From: Armatimonadaceae bacterium
GTDB taxonomy: Bacteria; Armatimonadota; Armatimonadia; Armatimonadales; Armatimonadaceae
Assembly (NCBI GenBank): GCA_030446525.1
Contig: JAUJNC010000018.1
Location: forward strand, 17,489-46,528
Direction of reading: 5' to 3'
DNA: 29,040 bases
Below the pieces are notes generated by a model. It was not told the DNA's origin and did no database searches. It saw only the letters and a program-made list of their open reading frames with translations. Shown here piece by piece: positions 8,101 to 14,904 of this stretch. The position numbers and the translations under genes are program-made. Position 1 is the stretch's first letter. Each line of letters begins with the position of its first letter.

Positions 8101-8277
8101 AGCGGCGTCACAGCGGCACTGGCTCCGCTGGGCAGCCCCTACCTCAACATGGATCTCGGCGGCGACAACGTGCTCGGGGCGGGCGAGACGCTCAAGCTGG
8201 TGCTGGAGTTCACCAATCCGGGCGAGGCCGCCATCCAGTACCGCGCGCGCGTGCTCGCCGGCGCGGGCAGCCGGTGA
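5194..8277 (+). CDS. Large secreted, multi-domain surface protein
   Basis: A 1027-residue exported protein. The start at ATG 5194 follows AAGGA with suitable spacing and opens a signal peptide (M-R-R-R-F-I-I-G-V ... P-V-L-A) with likely cleavage before Q-D. The frame is also open upstream through the MITE, but that extension is not credible. About residues 270-450 resemble beta-sandwich modules of IPT and CARDB type. About 630-818 match a conserved extracellular domain with P-L-E-Y-G-I-L-F-E-N, G-F-L-P-P-N and A-E-I-V-F-D-L-N-D. About 830-895 is an Ig/FN3-like module (V-R-W-S-G-S-D, F-T-G-E-P-G-H-S-Y-A-F). A final domain covers 910-1027 (V-S-I-T-R-G-G-F, G-E-T-L-K-L-V-L-E-F). No anchor or catalytic motif was seen. 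A PEP-CTERM gene follows after 31 bp. Codon composition becomes much more GC-rich after about 7830. Confidence 0.82.
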   Translation: MRRRFIIGVGWWLLTQVLCIPLLQIPVLAQDSLVQARARSLTSVLDLSNPYQDSQDSGVLDELNVSRSTFYKTTGLRASSRAAVSAGQLTTNASAGSSNDRDRSGESGSIAEFRDILTVVDRRPPGSGPVTVVFKLDADGSADVSRPQFQPGTGLSYGSASFRAGLRIIAQPVGRDRIDKQTVYQHSRGAGPGNNEPTDGGPIVAQFLDGDRITLMGDCQATTLASRVGTGSANLSAEYIVDVLTPDATVVSASGYDYDVPSDSEFRVDTAEPRSAGNTGLVSVLLRGNGFLPYTAVKLVRQGQPDIIPSGLRIRDRQREAYVTFDLRGKALGRWRLMVFGPFDYVQSFDFYIEPGRAPQVSADIVGRNVIAVGVPAIYKIVVRNRGNTDALVVPVSIDGIPSNAKWSLDINVVAPPSTSGRIITDWSQVPIDVDRNGKRAIPLLLPLVPADSTKVIRLIIEAPRGGEFELKVAAGEPLVIPGDITSNTTSFNIQSTFPELVPSGCIEELSMVFLDRVILNNLLGQIPGEKCAKELYGWMADGSVFFAEVGIKGAIGNLDTGDVAVSTTQFVLGGLETLTDCVGVFMPQARLVSLGLATISAVIDAEQVWSECFRPGEKSLLAIALSSQDPNAKVGLWGVSDTHLVSGSEPLEYGILFENEPTAALPAHEVFIRDRLDPNLFDLKTFSFGSISFGDTRITPPSGLRQYSTSVDLRPRKNAIVRINAWLATDTGEVVWHFLTIDTSSGYFGADPFGGFLPPNKLSPEGEGSVFFTVKPNHQLPTGTKISNSAEIVFDLNDTITTNDWFNTLDNTMPISRVHPLTPTQNERSFLVRWSGSDEDAGVQDFSIYVSNDGGPFTPWLTNKPSTSATFTGEPGHSYAFKSIARDKVLNMEAEHAQPDAVTRIEVPATAVDITAQVSITRGGFRLNQVMGRYVQEVTLTNTSGAAIAGPVSLVLDGLSSSVTLFGQSGVTAALAPLGSPYLNMDLGGDNVLGAGETLKLVLEFTNPGEAAIQYRARVLAGAGSR

Positions 8278-8308
8278 TGGGGAGAAGAGGAGAAGGAGGA
8301 CAGCAAAG

Positions 8309-8971
8309 ATGCGATCGTCATGCCGCAAGGCGGCAGTTCTCATCGTGGCGGCAGCGGCGCTGTGGGGGGCGGGCCTTCCCGCCGCCCGGGCGCAGAGCGT
8401 CTACACCGCCACCATCACCACGGCCGGGCTGAACGGCACGAGTGGCCTTCTCGCCTTCGACTTCACCGGCGGGGACAGCGCCTTCTCGAACAACAGCGTG
8501 CTCATCAGCGCCTTCGCCACCGATGGCGCGCTGGCAGGCGGCAGCAACACGAGCATCGGCGGGGCTAGCGGCGACCTGCCGGGGGACGTCTCCCTCACGG
8601 ACTCGGCGTTCCTCAACGGGTCGGCTAGGGGGATCACTTTGGGCACCTCCTTGTCGTTCACGCTCGCGCTCTCGCAGAACTTCGCGGGCGGCTCGCCGGA
8701 CGAGTTCTCGTTCTTCCTGCGCAACCCCGCCGGCACAGCTTCCGTCGTCACTACCGACGACCCGACGGGGGCGGATGCGCTGTTCGTGATCGACATCACC
8801 GGGCAAGCCGGAGGGCGCCTGACCGTGTACAACGCGCTCACGCCGGGCGTTGCCGCAGCCGTGGCGCCCGATGTCATTCCCGAACCAGGGACTGGAGCCC
8901 TCCTGACACCCGCCCTGCTCGCTGTGTGCGGCATGGTCTCTCGTCGGCGCCGCCTAGCACGGCGTTCATGA
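8309..8971 (+). CDS. PEP-CTERM sorting-domain protein (NF038129-like)
   Basis: A 220-residue exported protein. A strong ribosome site (AAGGAGGA) precedes ATG 8309. A signal peptide ends near residue 28 (A-R-A-Q-S). The body is rich in G, S, T and N: Y-T-A-T-I-T-T-A-G-L-N-G-T-S-G, S-D-G-like turns, L-P-G-D-V-S-L-T-D and G-T-S-L-S-F-T-L-A-L. This recalls the NF038129-type PEP-CTERM proteins, though I could not verify membership. The C-terminus is V-I-P-E-P-G-T-G, a hydrophobic stretch and R-R-R-R. It lies 31 bp after the surface protein gene and ends before a strong hairpin, so the two genes are probably one transcript. Confidence 0.82.
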   Translation: MRSSCRKAAVLIVAAAALWGAGLPAARAQSVYTATITTAGLNGTSGLLAFDFTGGDSAFSNNSVLISAFATDGALAGGSNTSIGGASGDLPGDVSLTDSAFLNGSARGITLGTSLSFTLALSQNFAGGSPDEFSFFLRNPAGTASVVTTDDPTGADALFVIDITGQAGGRLTVYNALTPGVAAAVAPDVIPEPGTGALLTPALLAVCGMVSRRRRLARRS

Positions 8972-9007
8972 ATGTCCGCTCGGCACGGCCGGCCCTGCTT
9001 CCTTTCT

Positions 9008-9037
9008 AAGCCCCGTCCAGCCAGGTGGACGGGGCTT
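9008..9037 (+). terminator. Hairpin terminator after the PEP-CTERM gene
   Basis: AAGCCCCGTCCA and TGGACGGGGCTT form a perfect 12-bp stem with a 6-base loop, 36 bp after the stop codon. The following sequence is pyrimidine-rich (GCTCCTCTATTCC) rather than a pure T run, so termination may be partly factor-assisted. Confidence 0.75.
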
Positions 9038-9189
9038 GCTCCTCTATTCCCCTACTTACGCCCCATAACCCCTTGTGTGTCTCATAAAACGGCCGTTTCC
9101 CGTGACACTCTAAGTCAGATCGCATATCCCCTCAAAAGGTGCCACTTTCCTGTACCCGAAACCCGTCCCCGAAATCTATGTTACACTTG

Positions 9190-9218
9190 TTGACCCCTGC
9201 CTGAGTTTCGGTTACAAT
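9190..9218 (+). promoter_or_regulatory. Sigma70-like promoter TTGACC-17-TACAAT
   Basis: TTGACC (9190-9195), a 17-base spacer and TACAAT (9213-9218) form one of the best promoter matches in the window. It fires rightward into a ribosome site and a 12-codon ORF, then antisense into the Lon-like/PD40 gene. Confidence 0.55.
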
Positions 9219-9256
9219 GGGGCCGATTTGAGTCATCTTCCGCTAGGGAGGCAGCC

Positions 9257-9295
9257 ATGCTCATCGGGTACGTCACAAGAGCGATACCCGCCTGA
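9257..9295 (+). pseudogene. Twelve-codon ORF, possibly a beheaded gene start
   Basis: AGGGAGG precedes ATG 9257, which opens M-L-I-G-Y-V-T-R-A and stops at TGA 9293. Promoter, ribosome site and start codon are all well formed, but the frame ends immediately at the 3' end of the opposing gene. M-L-I-G-Y is how many serine recombinases (resolvases) begin, so it may be the severed start of one. A short leader peptide or chance are alternatives. Confidence 0.3.
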
Positions 9296-10937
9296 GCGGT
9301 TGCCAGGCGAAGCCCTCGTCCCGGGCCGGGTTGTTGGTCAGGTTGATCTGGCGGCTACCGTCCGGGCTCATCGCATAGATCTCCCTGTTGCCGTCCCGCG
9401 TGCTCACGAATACAATCTTGCTGCCGTCGGGAGCCCAAGCGGGGTTGCTACCGGATCCGGTAAGCCGGGTTTCCTTACTGCCGTCGGCGGCGATCACGTA
9501 GAGGCTACCTTCGGGCCGGTTGTACGCGATACGCTTTCCATCGGGCGACCAAGCGGGGTTCATGCCAAAGACAGATTTGCTTATCTCCTTGCGAAGCGCG
9601 ACGCTCATGACCCGGACGTGTTCGCTGCCCCGACCAGAGCGGACGCTCACGAACGCGATCTTGGTGGCGTCGGGCGACCAGACCGGCTTGGTGGCGTACA
9701 TAGCGAGCCACCTCGCCTTATCGGGCGCGTCAGTTACAAAGATCTCGGGGAAGACAGATTTCCCTTTCCTCCCCTCACTCACATAGGCGATCTGGTCACC
9801 CGAAGGCGACCAAGCAGGATCCCAGACGGGCCCCGTTCCTCCCGCGCGCCAGGTCGGCTTGCTTTTTCGGTCCACATGGGTCACGTAGATTTCACTGTTG
9901 TGGCTCAAGAGGTTCACATAAGCGATTTCGGTGCCGTCGGCCGACCAAACCGGACTCCTGCTAAACCCGGGCGTGATCTGTCTCTGCTCGCTGCCGTCCG
10001 CGTTCATCACCCAGATCTCGCCCGCGCCACGCTCGAACGCGATCTTGGTGGCGTCGGGCGACCAGACCGGATTGGCATCGCGTCCCGGGCTGTCGGTGAG
10101 CCGAGTGAGATTTCCGCCATCAGCGTCCATGGCGTAGATGTCTTCATCGCCTCCCCGGTCGCTCACGAACGCGATACGGGGGCGCCGTGTCTCAGCCGTT
10201 ATTATCAACGCTACGCAAGCGCCAAGGAGCGTCATGCCAACGAGCGTCAGAAGCATCGTTCTGGCTCGATGTCGACGATTAGCTGGAGGGAAAAGAAGAT
10301 CCGCTGCCTCTTGCAACGTTGCGGCAGGGTAGACATGCAGATTCTGGCAGACGAGGAACTCCTTCCCTGAATCATCTTTACGAACTTCGCCGTGGGGCCT
10401 AAGCTTATCGAAGTTGGCCGCGGGGATGAGCACCCGCTGTTTGTTCCCCTGGCAAAAGGCCTGGAGCTTTTCGTCAATGGAGTCAACGCCGTCTACGCCA
10501 CCCTCCGCATTAATCCTGCCGATGAGACCAGTCCTTGCCACCTCCGCTTCCCACTCTGATGGTGATACGTTCCAGAGGAAAGCGATAACAAGTGCCGCGA
10601 TGGACAGCTCCAAAGAGCGGCCTTCTGCCGTATCATTAAGTAGTTTCGAACCCCCAGCAAACGTGAGTCTCAGTTGAATCCTAGAGTGGTTCGGTTGTTG
10701 GATGCGCGTCCGAGCTACTCGCCTCGCCATGGGCAACACGATGTCTTGCAGAGTGGATATGACCTTCGGGGGGAGGTACAGATCTTCCTCAGTCCTGATA
10801 TGCGTGACGTGATCATGCGAAAAGCCTTCAGCAATAACGTTGATCCCAACCAAACCAGCCGTACCGGAAGGCGTCACCCAAGCCGCTTCCGTGTAGAAGG
10901 TCTTACCGTCATCTGACGCTTTTCCCTGAAATCTCAA
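9273..10937 (-). CDS. Lon-like (S16) protease domain - membrane segment - PD40 beta-propeller
   Basis: About 554 residues. Residues about 5-215 resemble the Lon proteolytic domain: T-E-A-A-W-V-T-P-S-G, E-G-R-S-L-E-L-S (candidate Ser108), then T-G-L-I-G-R and D-E-K-L (candidate Lys157) and V-L-I-P. The Ser-Lys dyad therefore appears present, but with unusual spacing and sequence. A single hydrophobic segment follows (about 227-247). Then come six or more PD40/TolB-like blades of the form I-A-F-V-S-D-R...D-I-Y-A-M-D-A-D-G and N-P-V-W-S-P-D to the end. The predicted topology is protease inside, propeller outside. No ATG is available near the 5' end; TTG 10937 (or TTG 10949) is the likely start, just after the stop of the upstream gene. 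The reading frame stays open upstream to 11129, overlapping that gene. It is the last gene of an apparent sigma-factor operon. Confidence 0.75.
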   Translation of the reverse strand: MRFQGKASDDGKTFYTEAAWVTPSGTAGLVGINVIAEGFSHDHVTHIRTEEDLYLPPKVISTLQDIVLPMARRVARTRIQQPNHSRIQLRLTFAGGSKLLNDTAEGRSLELSIAALVIAFLWNVSPSEWEAEVARTGLIGRINAEGGVDGVDSIDEKLQAFCQGNKQRVLIPAANFDKLRPHGEVRKDDSGKEFLVCQNLHVYPAATLQEAADLLFPPANRRHRARTMLLTLVGMTLLGACVALIITAETRRPRIAFVSDRGGDEDIYAMDADGGNLTRLTDSPGRDANPVWSPDATKIAFERGAGEIWVMNADGSEQRQITPGFSRSPVWSADGTEIAYVNLLSHNSEIYVTHVDRKSKPTWRAGGTGPVWDPAWSPSGDQIAYVSEGRKGKSVFPEIFVTDAPDKARWLAMYATKPVWSPDATKIAFVSVRSGRGSEHVRVMSVALRKEISKSVFGMNPAWSPDGKRIAYNRPEGSLYVIAADGSKETRLTGSGSNPAWAPDGSKIVFVSTRDGNREIYAMSPDGSRQINLTNNPARDEGFAWQPLRRVSLL

Positions 10938-10957
10938 TCTGTCACCCAAGCCGCTTC
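10873..10957. repeat. Imperfect 29-bp direct repeats at the junction of two genes
   Basis: GTCACCCAAGCCGCTTC occurs at 10873-10889 and 10941-10957 (68 bp apart), with similarity continuing for about 12 more bases. On the coding strand both encode A-E/T-E-A-A-W-V-T in one frame. This is the conserved start of the Lon-like domain, and the second copy overlaps the end of the upstream gene in a different frame. Confidence 0.7.
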
Positions 10958-11991
10958 GGCGTAGGAGGTACCAGACGTTTTTCCAAGATTTGGCGCAGGT
11001 ACTGCCATCTTTGTTCAACCCCGAAGGTGCGAACGAATTCTTTGAGTTCGCGCAGGCAGTCAAAAAGGGTCGAGTCGGGCAGGGAAGAAACGAGAGCGTA
11101 CGATGCCCGCTCCCTTTCCGGGTCGGCACCAGCGAGTCGTTGAAACAAACCTTCCCCTTGTCGATACCACATTGAAGCTGGATACAGGTTTTCGCGTGCT
11201 TCTATTAACGCCTGGATCTCGCCGGTAAGCGGTGCATCAGAGCGGGGTACTGCCGTCCGAGCGAGCTGCGCCTCCGCGGCGGCGGGCGGCCGATCTTGTG
11301 TGGCCACAGACACCGTCGTGACATCCGTGACCGCCACGTGGCCGAAGTTGGCGATGCCGCAGCGGCGCGTGAGCGCAATCTCGCTCTCTTTGCGTGTCCC
11401 GGAAGGCTGGGAGGTCTCCACGACTATGGCAGCGCCGGTTATGTCCTCCTTGGCACGGACGGCGACGATGAGCGCGGGGCTGGGACCGAGTGTTTCGAAC
11501 CATTCGCATTCGAACTCGGCCGTCTCCGCCTGCGCGCCCCTTACCTCTGGGAGCTCACCCGAATCGAACCGTATGCCGCCAATCGGGTGAAGAAAACGCC
11601 TCCGCTCCGCCCGAAGTTCGGCAAAAGCGGCCATGGTAAAGATCAGGCGGGCAAGGTCCACGCGGATGACGTTCGAAAGCGCTTCTGCCTCCCAAAGCGA
11701 TTGGACCATCTGCATGACTTCGGCGCGGCATACGGAACAGCGCCCTGCGCGGAGGTGGTCGTCAACTCCCTGCCACCGTTCCAGGGCGACCTCCTTCAGC
11801 ATGCCATCACAGTAACCCCACAGGGCTTCCTCTTCCGGGCAGCCTGTATCTCGCCGCCAATCTTCCCGCGCTTCCAAAAACAACTGATCGATGACGTCGA
11901 GGTTATCCGAACGCTCTGCCTGTTTCGCCCGCCCATCCTGTATGGCTGCCTGGGCACGCCTGGAGAGCTCTTCTGACAAATTGGGCTGCAT
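10942..11991 (-). CDS. Zinc-finger (anti-sigma-like) protein
   Basis: 349 residues. The N-terminal part carries C-P-E-E-E-A-L-W-G-Y-C-D-G (Cys51, Cys61) and later H-L-R-A-G-R-C-S-V-C (His79, Cys85, Cys88). This resembles the zinc-binding anti-sigma (ZAS) arrangement, but with five rather than three residues between His and the first Cys. The rest is a soluble region (about 100-349) with no membrane segment that I can see; the middle looks like a beta-rich domain and the end is charged and helical. ATG 11991 follows AAGGAG; a GTG at 12027 overlaps the sigma stop but lacks a ribosome site. The gene lies between the sigma factor and the Lon-like/PD40 gene, so it probably binds the sigma factor. 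Its C-terminal end lies inside a short repeat shared with the next gene. Confidence 0.65.
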   Translation of the reverse strand: MQPNLSEELSRRAQAAIQDGRAKQAERSDNLDVIDQLFLEAREDWRRDTGCPEEEALWGYCDGMLKEVALERWQGVDDHLRAGRCSVCRAEVMQMVQSLWEAEALSNVIRVDLARLIFTMAAFAELRAERRRFLHPIGGIRFDSGELPEVRGAQAETAEFECEWFETLGPSPALIVAVRAKEDITGAAIVVETSQPSGTRKESEIALTRRCGIANFGHVAVTDVTTVSVATQDRPPAAAEAQLARTAVPRSDAPLTGEIQALIEARENLYPASMWYRQGEGLFQRLAGADPERERASYALVSSLPDSTLFDCLRELKEFVRTFGVEQRWQYLRQILEKRLVPPTPKRLG

Positions 11992-12023
11992 GTTCCGTTG
12001 TACTCCTTCGCCGCGCCGGCCTA

Positions 12024-12674
12024 TCACAACTCAATGCGAGTCTTCAATAATTGTCGAGCCCTATGTACTCGCCCCTTGGCAGCTTCCGGACTGATCTCTA
12101 ACTTCTCGGCTATCTCTTTTTCCGAGTAATCTTCCAGAAGCAGTATGAAAAGTTGTCTGCGAGCTTCGGGGAGTGTGCGTATTATCGAACACACTTGTTC
12201 CAAATAGACCTGTTGTTCGACGCGCTTTATATCGTCCTTACCAGAAGCCATCCAAGAAGATCGATCGTCCTCGCGCAGCGCGTCGTCTTCAGGCAGGAGA
12301 TCATCGAGGCGAGAGATAATGGCGTCACGTCTTCGCCTTCGGAAGTACTGGTAACACAGGTTTTGCGCGATACGGTGCCAGTATGTGCGGCGGCGGCAAA
12401 ACCTCAGTTCGAGGTCGAATGACTGGTATGCCGCCGCGGACCACTCCACGAGCATTTCATCAGCATCCTCACGTGGAAGGTCCTTGAAAAAGACGCCCTG
12501 AATATACGGCGCATAGAGGCGGACGAGCTCCTCTTTCAGTTCCTCCTTCTGCTTTGAGGAGTGAACGGGCGTACTTTCGGCTTGTCGCTCGCGTTCTTCG
12601 AGGGCAGAGATGCGCCTGTCGAGTTCTTCGAGCCGATCGTTCGGCCAACGCATCAGATCACGTATTTGAGCCAT
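12024..12674 (-). CDS. ECF-type RNA polymerase sigma factor
   Basis: 216 residues. A charged, probably coiled-coil N-terminus (about 12-50) precedes region 2 (about 50-118; A-D-E-M-L-V-E-W, W-H-R-I-A-Q-N-L, then an arginine run). Region 4 (about 155-216) contains L-P-E-A-R-R-Q-L-F and Y-S-E-K-E-I-A-E-K-L-E-I-S-P-E-A-A-K-G-R-V-H-R-A, the helix-turn-helix that reads the -35. ATG 12674 is the most likely start; the frame is open upstream to 12752, but that part lies in the inverted duplication. The gene starts only 4 bp from the edge of that duplication, so its promoter and leader lie inside the repeated segment. It heads a minus-strand operon with the zinc-finger and Lon-like genes. Confidence 0.85.
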   Translation of the reverse strand: MAQIRDLMRWPNDRLEELDRRISALEERERQAESTPVHSSKQKEELKEELVRLYAPYIQGVFFKDLPREDADEMLVEWSAAAYQSFDLELRFCRRRTYWHRIAQNLCYQYFRRRRRDAIISRLDDLLPEDDALREDDRSSWMASGKDDIKRVEQQVYLEQVCSIIRTLPEARRQLFILLLEDYSEKEIAEKLEISPEAAKGRVHRARQLLKTRIEL

Positions 12675-12907
12675 AAGCACTCTACCTAGCGTGTTCACCG
12701 TATCCCAGCAGGTACGGGCCCGCCAGGATGATTGCCAGAGATCCCCGCGCAAGATTTCCTAAGCCGGATCCACACCGCTATAAGTCAGCAGTCGCCGCCC
12801 GTCGCATGGTCTCTGCCGTGAACGGGATCCTTCACCCTTCTTCCTCACTAAGCTACCAATGAACATAGTGTCGTTCGCCGTCGGAAGGTTACTTCCTTCT
12901 TTGGGGA

Positions 12908-14419
12908 GGGTGCGTTCCATGATTCTGGCAATTTCAAGCAGGCATCGCACAGAAGGGTGCCAAGTCGGGCGGCAAGCGCGAGCGCAGCCCCGCCCGCAGA
13001 CGCACGATCGCCTCGGCCGTCTCTTGGCGCCAGTGCATCCCCGCCTGATCCAGGCGCTGGGCCACTACCTGCTTGCAGGCCGCCTCCACCACACCACTGC
13101 CGATGTGGTAGCCCTCCTTCTGGAAAGTACCGTAGCGCATCCGCTCGGCATTGCTGCGCGCAAGCGAAGCGCAGTGGCCGAACTCTCGGCGCCGCAGGCG
13201 GTGCATCTCTCTCGTCTTGGGCTTCCAGGCGGCAATCGCCCGCAACACGTCGCGTAGCCGGTCGGCCAGCAGCTCCGCCTGCCGCGCCTTGTGCCAGGCA
13301 CGGCTTTCTTGAGTTCCCATCCCCAAGAGCGCATCGGCTATCGTGGCCAGATGCTCACAGGCGTGGAAGAAGTCCACGATCTGCACAGCGCCCGCAAAGT
13401 GCTTGGCCGCAAGCTGCCAGATCCACAGAGCGCCATCGCCGATGACCACCCGCTCGCGGGCAAAGAAGAACCCACTGTTGTGGGCCAGCAGCGCCAACTC
13501 GGGGCCGAACGCGTGCACGTCGGCCAGCGTCGCGGTGTAGGCGTGCGTGCGCACCCGCTCATCGCCTTTGTTTCCCGCATAGGCTTCATGGGCCACGCCC
13601 AGCTCGCACTCGCCGAAACGGCAGGAGAGTTCTCCCAAGCTCTTGTCTTTCTTCCAGGGTTCGCGAAGCGGCACCATCAGCCCGTCCATTCCAATGTAGG
13701 CGCGCAAGGGACGCCGCCCCGAAGGCTCGGGCAGGCGCTCTCTTCGGAGCAGATCCGCCTGCCGCTGCTGCTCGTTTTGCAGGTTCTTGCCCACCGAGAC
13801 GGCGATGCGCTCGATCGTGGCGGCGCAAAGACAGACGCCGGTCAGAGAAAAGAGTGTCTGTGCCCCCTCCTCAAAGGGCTCTCTGCTGGCCAATTCCGCT
13901 GCCCAGCCGCGCACTTTCGTGCTAGTGCTGCTGCTGTCCAGGCCCAAAAGAGCGTCCAGAGGAGCGAATCCGGCTTTGCAGTGGGCGCAGTAGTCGTAGG
14001 GGCGGACAAACTGGGCCTGCGCATGCGCACTGATCAGAGTGCGCGAGGCCATCGCTTTGAAAGGGGCACAGCGTCCACAGCTGCAGGTGCTCTGGTTGTC
14101 TCGGGCTTTGTTGCGGGTGCGCCTGTGCAGAATCTCCTGCTGCAGATCCCCCAGAAGGCCGTCACCGATGCGGGTCAGGGCATCTTCGATCTGGTCGGAC
14201 GTGGCGCTGTCGTCGGGCAACTCTTTTTCCAGTCTCTTGCTGAGCTTTTCCAGCGTCTGATCAATCAGGGTTTGGCGCTCGGGATCGGGAGCAGTGTTGT
14301 CGGGTAGGGCTTTGCGGGTCATGAGCCTCTTTTCCTTCGGAGTTGGTCTGTTGCCAAATTGGCTCCGGGAAAGCGAAATTCATACTCCAAAGCTTCTGCC
14401 AGAATCATGGAACGCACCC
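12908..14419 (-). mobile_element. ISKra4-family insertion sequence, copy 1
   Basis: 1512 bp, bounded by 23-bp perfect inverted repeats starting GGGTGCGTTCCATGATTCTG (12908-12930 and 14397-14419). CTTTGGGGA flanks it directly on both sides (12899-12907 and 14420-14428) as a 9-bp target duplication. It carries one transposase gene, at 12934-14322 on the minus strand. The element looks intact. Confidence 0.92.
12934..14322 (-). CDS. ISKra4-family transposase, copy 1
   Basis: A 462-residue DDE transposase. The N-terminal region has Cys pairs (Cys80/82/85 and Cys112/115), likely zinc-binding. The catalytic residues are Asp213 in Y-I-G-M-D-G, Asp296 in V-I-G-D-G-A-L-W-I-W and Glu413 in G-S-G-V-V-E-A-A-C-K. 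Family words such as Q-I-V-D-F-F-H-A-C-E-H and G-M-H-W are present. Length is normal for the family and the frame is unbroken, so the protein should be active. AGAGG precedes the ATG at 14322. The predicted protein is identical to that of copy 2 at 24991-26379. Confidence 0.93.
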   Translation of the reverse strand: MTRKALPDNTAPDPERQTLIDQTLEKLSKRLEKELPDDSATSDQIEDALTRIGDGLLGDLQQEILHRRTRNKARDNQSTCSCGRCAPFKAMASRTLISAHAQAQFVRPYDYCAHCKAGFAPLDALLGLDSSSTSTKVRGWAAELASREPFEEGAQTLFSLTGVCLCAATIERIAVSVGKNLQNEQQRQADLLRRERLPEPSGRRPLRAYIGMDGLMVPLREPWKKDKSLGELSCRFGECELGVAHEAYAGNKGDERVRTHAYTATLADVHAFGPELALLAHNSGFFFARERVVIGDGALWIWQLAAKHFAGAVQIVDFFHACEHLATIADALLGMGTQESRAWHKARQAELLADRLRDVLRAIAAWKPKTREMHRLRRREFGHCASLARSNAERMRYGTFQKEGYHIGSGVVEAACKQVVAQRLDQAGMHWRQETAEAIVRLRAGLRSRLPPDLAPFCAMPA

Positions 14420-14428
14420 CTTTGGGGA

Positions 14429-14883
14429 TGAGCACGGTCGTGGGTGGGCGGTGACAACACGCAAGGCGAAACAGGGTGCCCGCCTCTTGGCTACTGCAGG
14501 TCACATTAAGCTGGGCGAAACGCTTCGCGTAAACGCTGATGCATACGAGCACGAGCAAAATGACCGTAACCTTCGTGCCCGCAATGTAACTGTGTTCATA
14601 AGAGGATTGACCCGTATCCCTGTCCGAGCTCGAACAGCGGCGTCGTCGGACAGCTTTTTCGTGGGCATCAACTCCTGTGGCGCAGGAAAGGGGGCTTTAG
14701 GCGAAGTTGTCGCGAGCCGGAACCGCGCCGATCTGTGCCTGACCGTCGTCGAACCGGTCGCGGCAAACCCGGCGGCTGGCACCAATGGCTCAAGAAGCAA
14801 TCTGTAAACTCTCGCCTCGGACCGACAGGCAGATTCGTTGTGGAAGCAGCCCCCGCCAGTGCGGTGCGGGGCTGGATGTTAAC
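14429..14883 (+). other. Leader region shared by both duplication arms
   Basis: 455 bp between the IS target duplication and the beta-helix gene. No gene was called. Open frames exist here, but none has a recognisable product. It contains the GC-rich hairpin at 14847-14874. The same region in arm 2 leads into the V8-like protease gene. Compared with arm 2 it has lost 148 bp at 14707. Confidence 0.5.
14847..14874 (+). promoter_or_regulatory. GC-rich hairpin in the leader of the beta-helix gene
   Basis: CAGCCCC and GGGGCTG pair across a 14-base middle that can form a smaller stem (CGC-cagt-GCG). It ends 30 bp before the ATG and is followed by GGATGTTAAC. The same hairpin lies in arm 2 before the protease gene. 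It might act on mRNA stability or on translation; no T run follows, so it is not a typical terminator. Confidence 0.4.
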
Positions 14884-14904
14884 GGAACGCAGAAGGAGAA
14901 GAAG

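Larger units (their letters stand above)
12678..14883 (-). repeat. 2.2-kb inverted duplication, arm 1
   Basis: This segment is repeated in opposite orientation at 24283-26635. Arm 1 runs from CACTCTACCTAGCG (outer edge) to GGATGTTAAC (inner edge, 22 bp before the beta-helix gene ATG). It includes a complete ISKra4-type element plus about 220 bp on one side and about 455 bp on the other. By eye the arms match throughout, except that arm 1 has TT at 14707-14708 where arm 2 has 148 bp, and a run of five G instead of six near 14690. Confidence 0.92.

Noticed and set aside
9228..10370. 380-codon plus-strand frame opposite the PD40 propeller
   Set aside because: Its repeats (such as V-G-R-P-D-R) simply mirror the propeller repeats of the real minus-strand gene.
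13291..14307. 338-codon frame antisense to the ISKra4 transposase (also at 25006-26022)
   Set aside because: It is a shadow of the transposase with its three catalytic residues; the frame has no recognisable domain.
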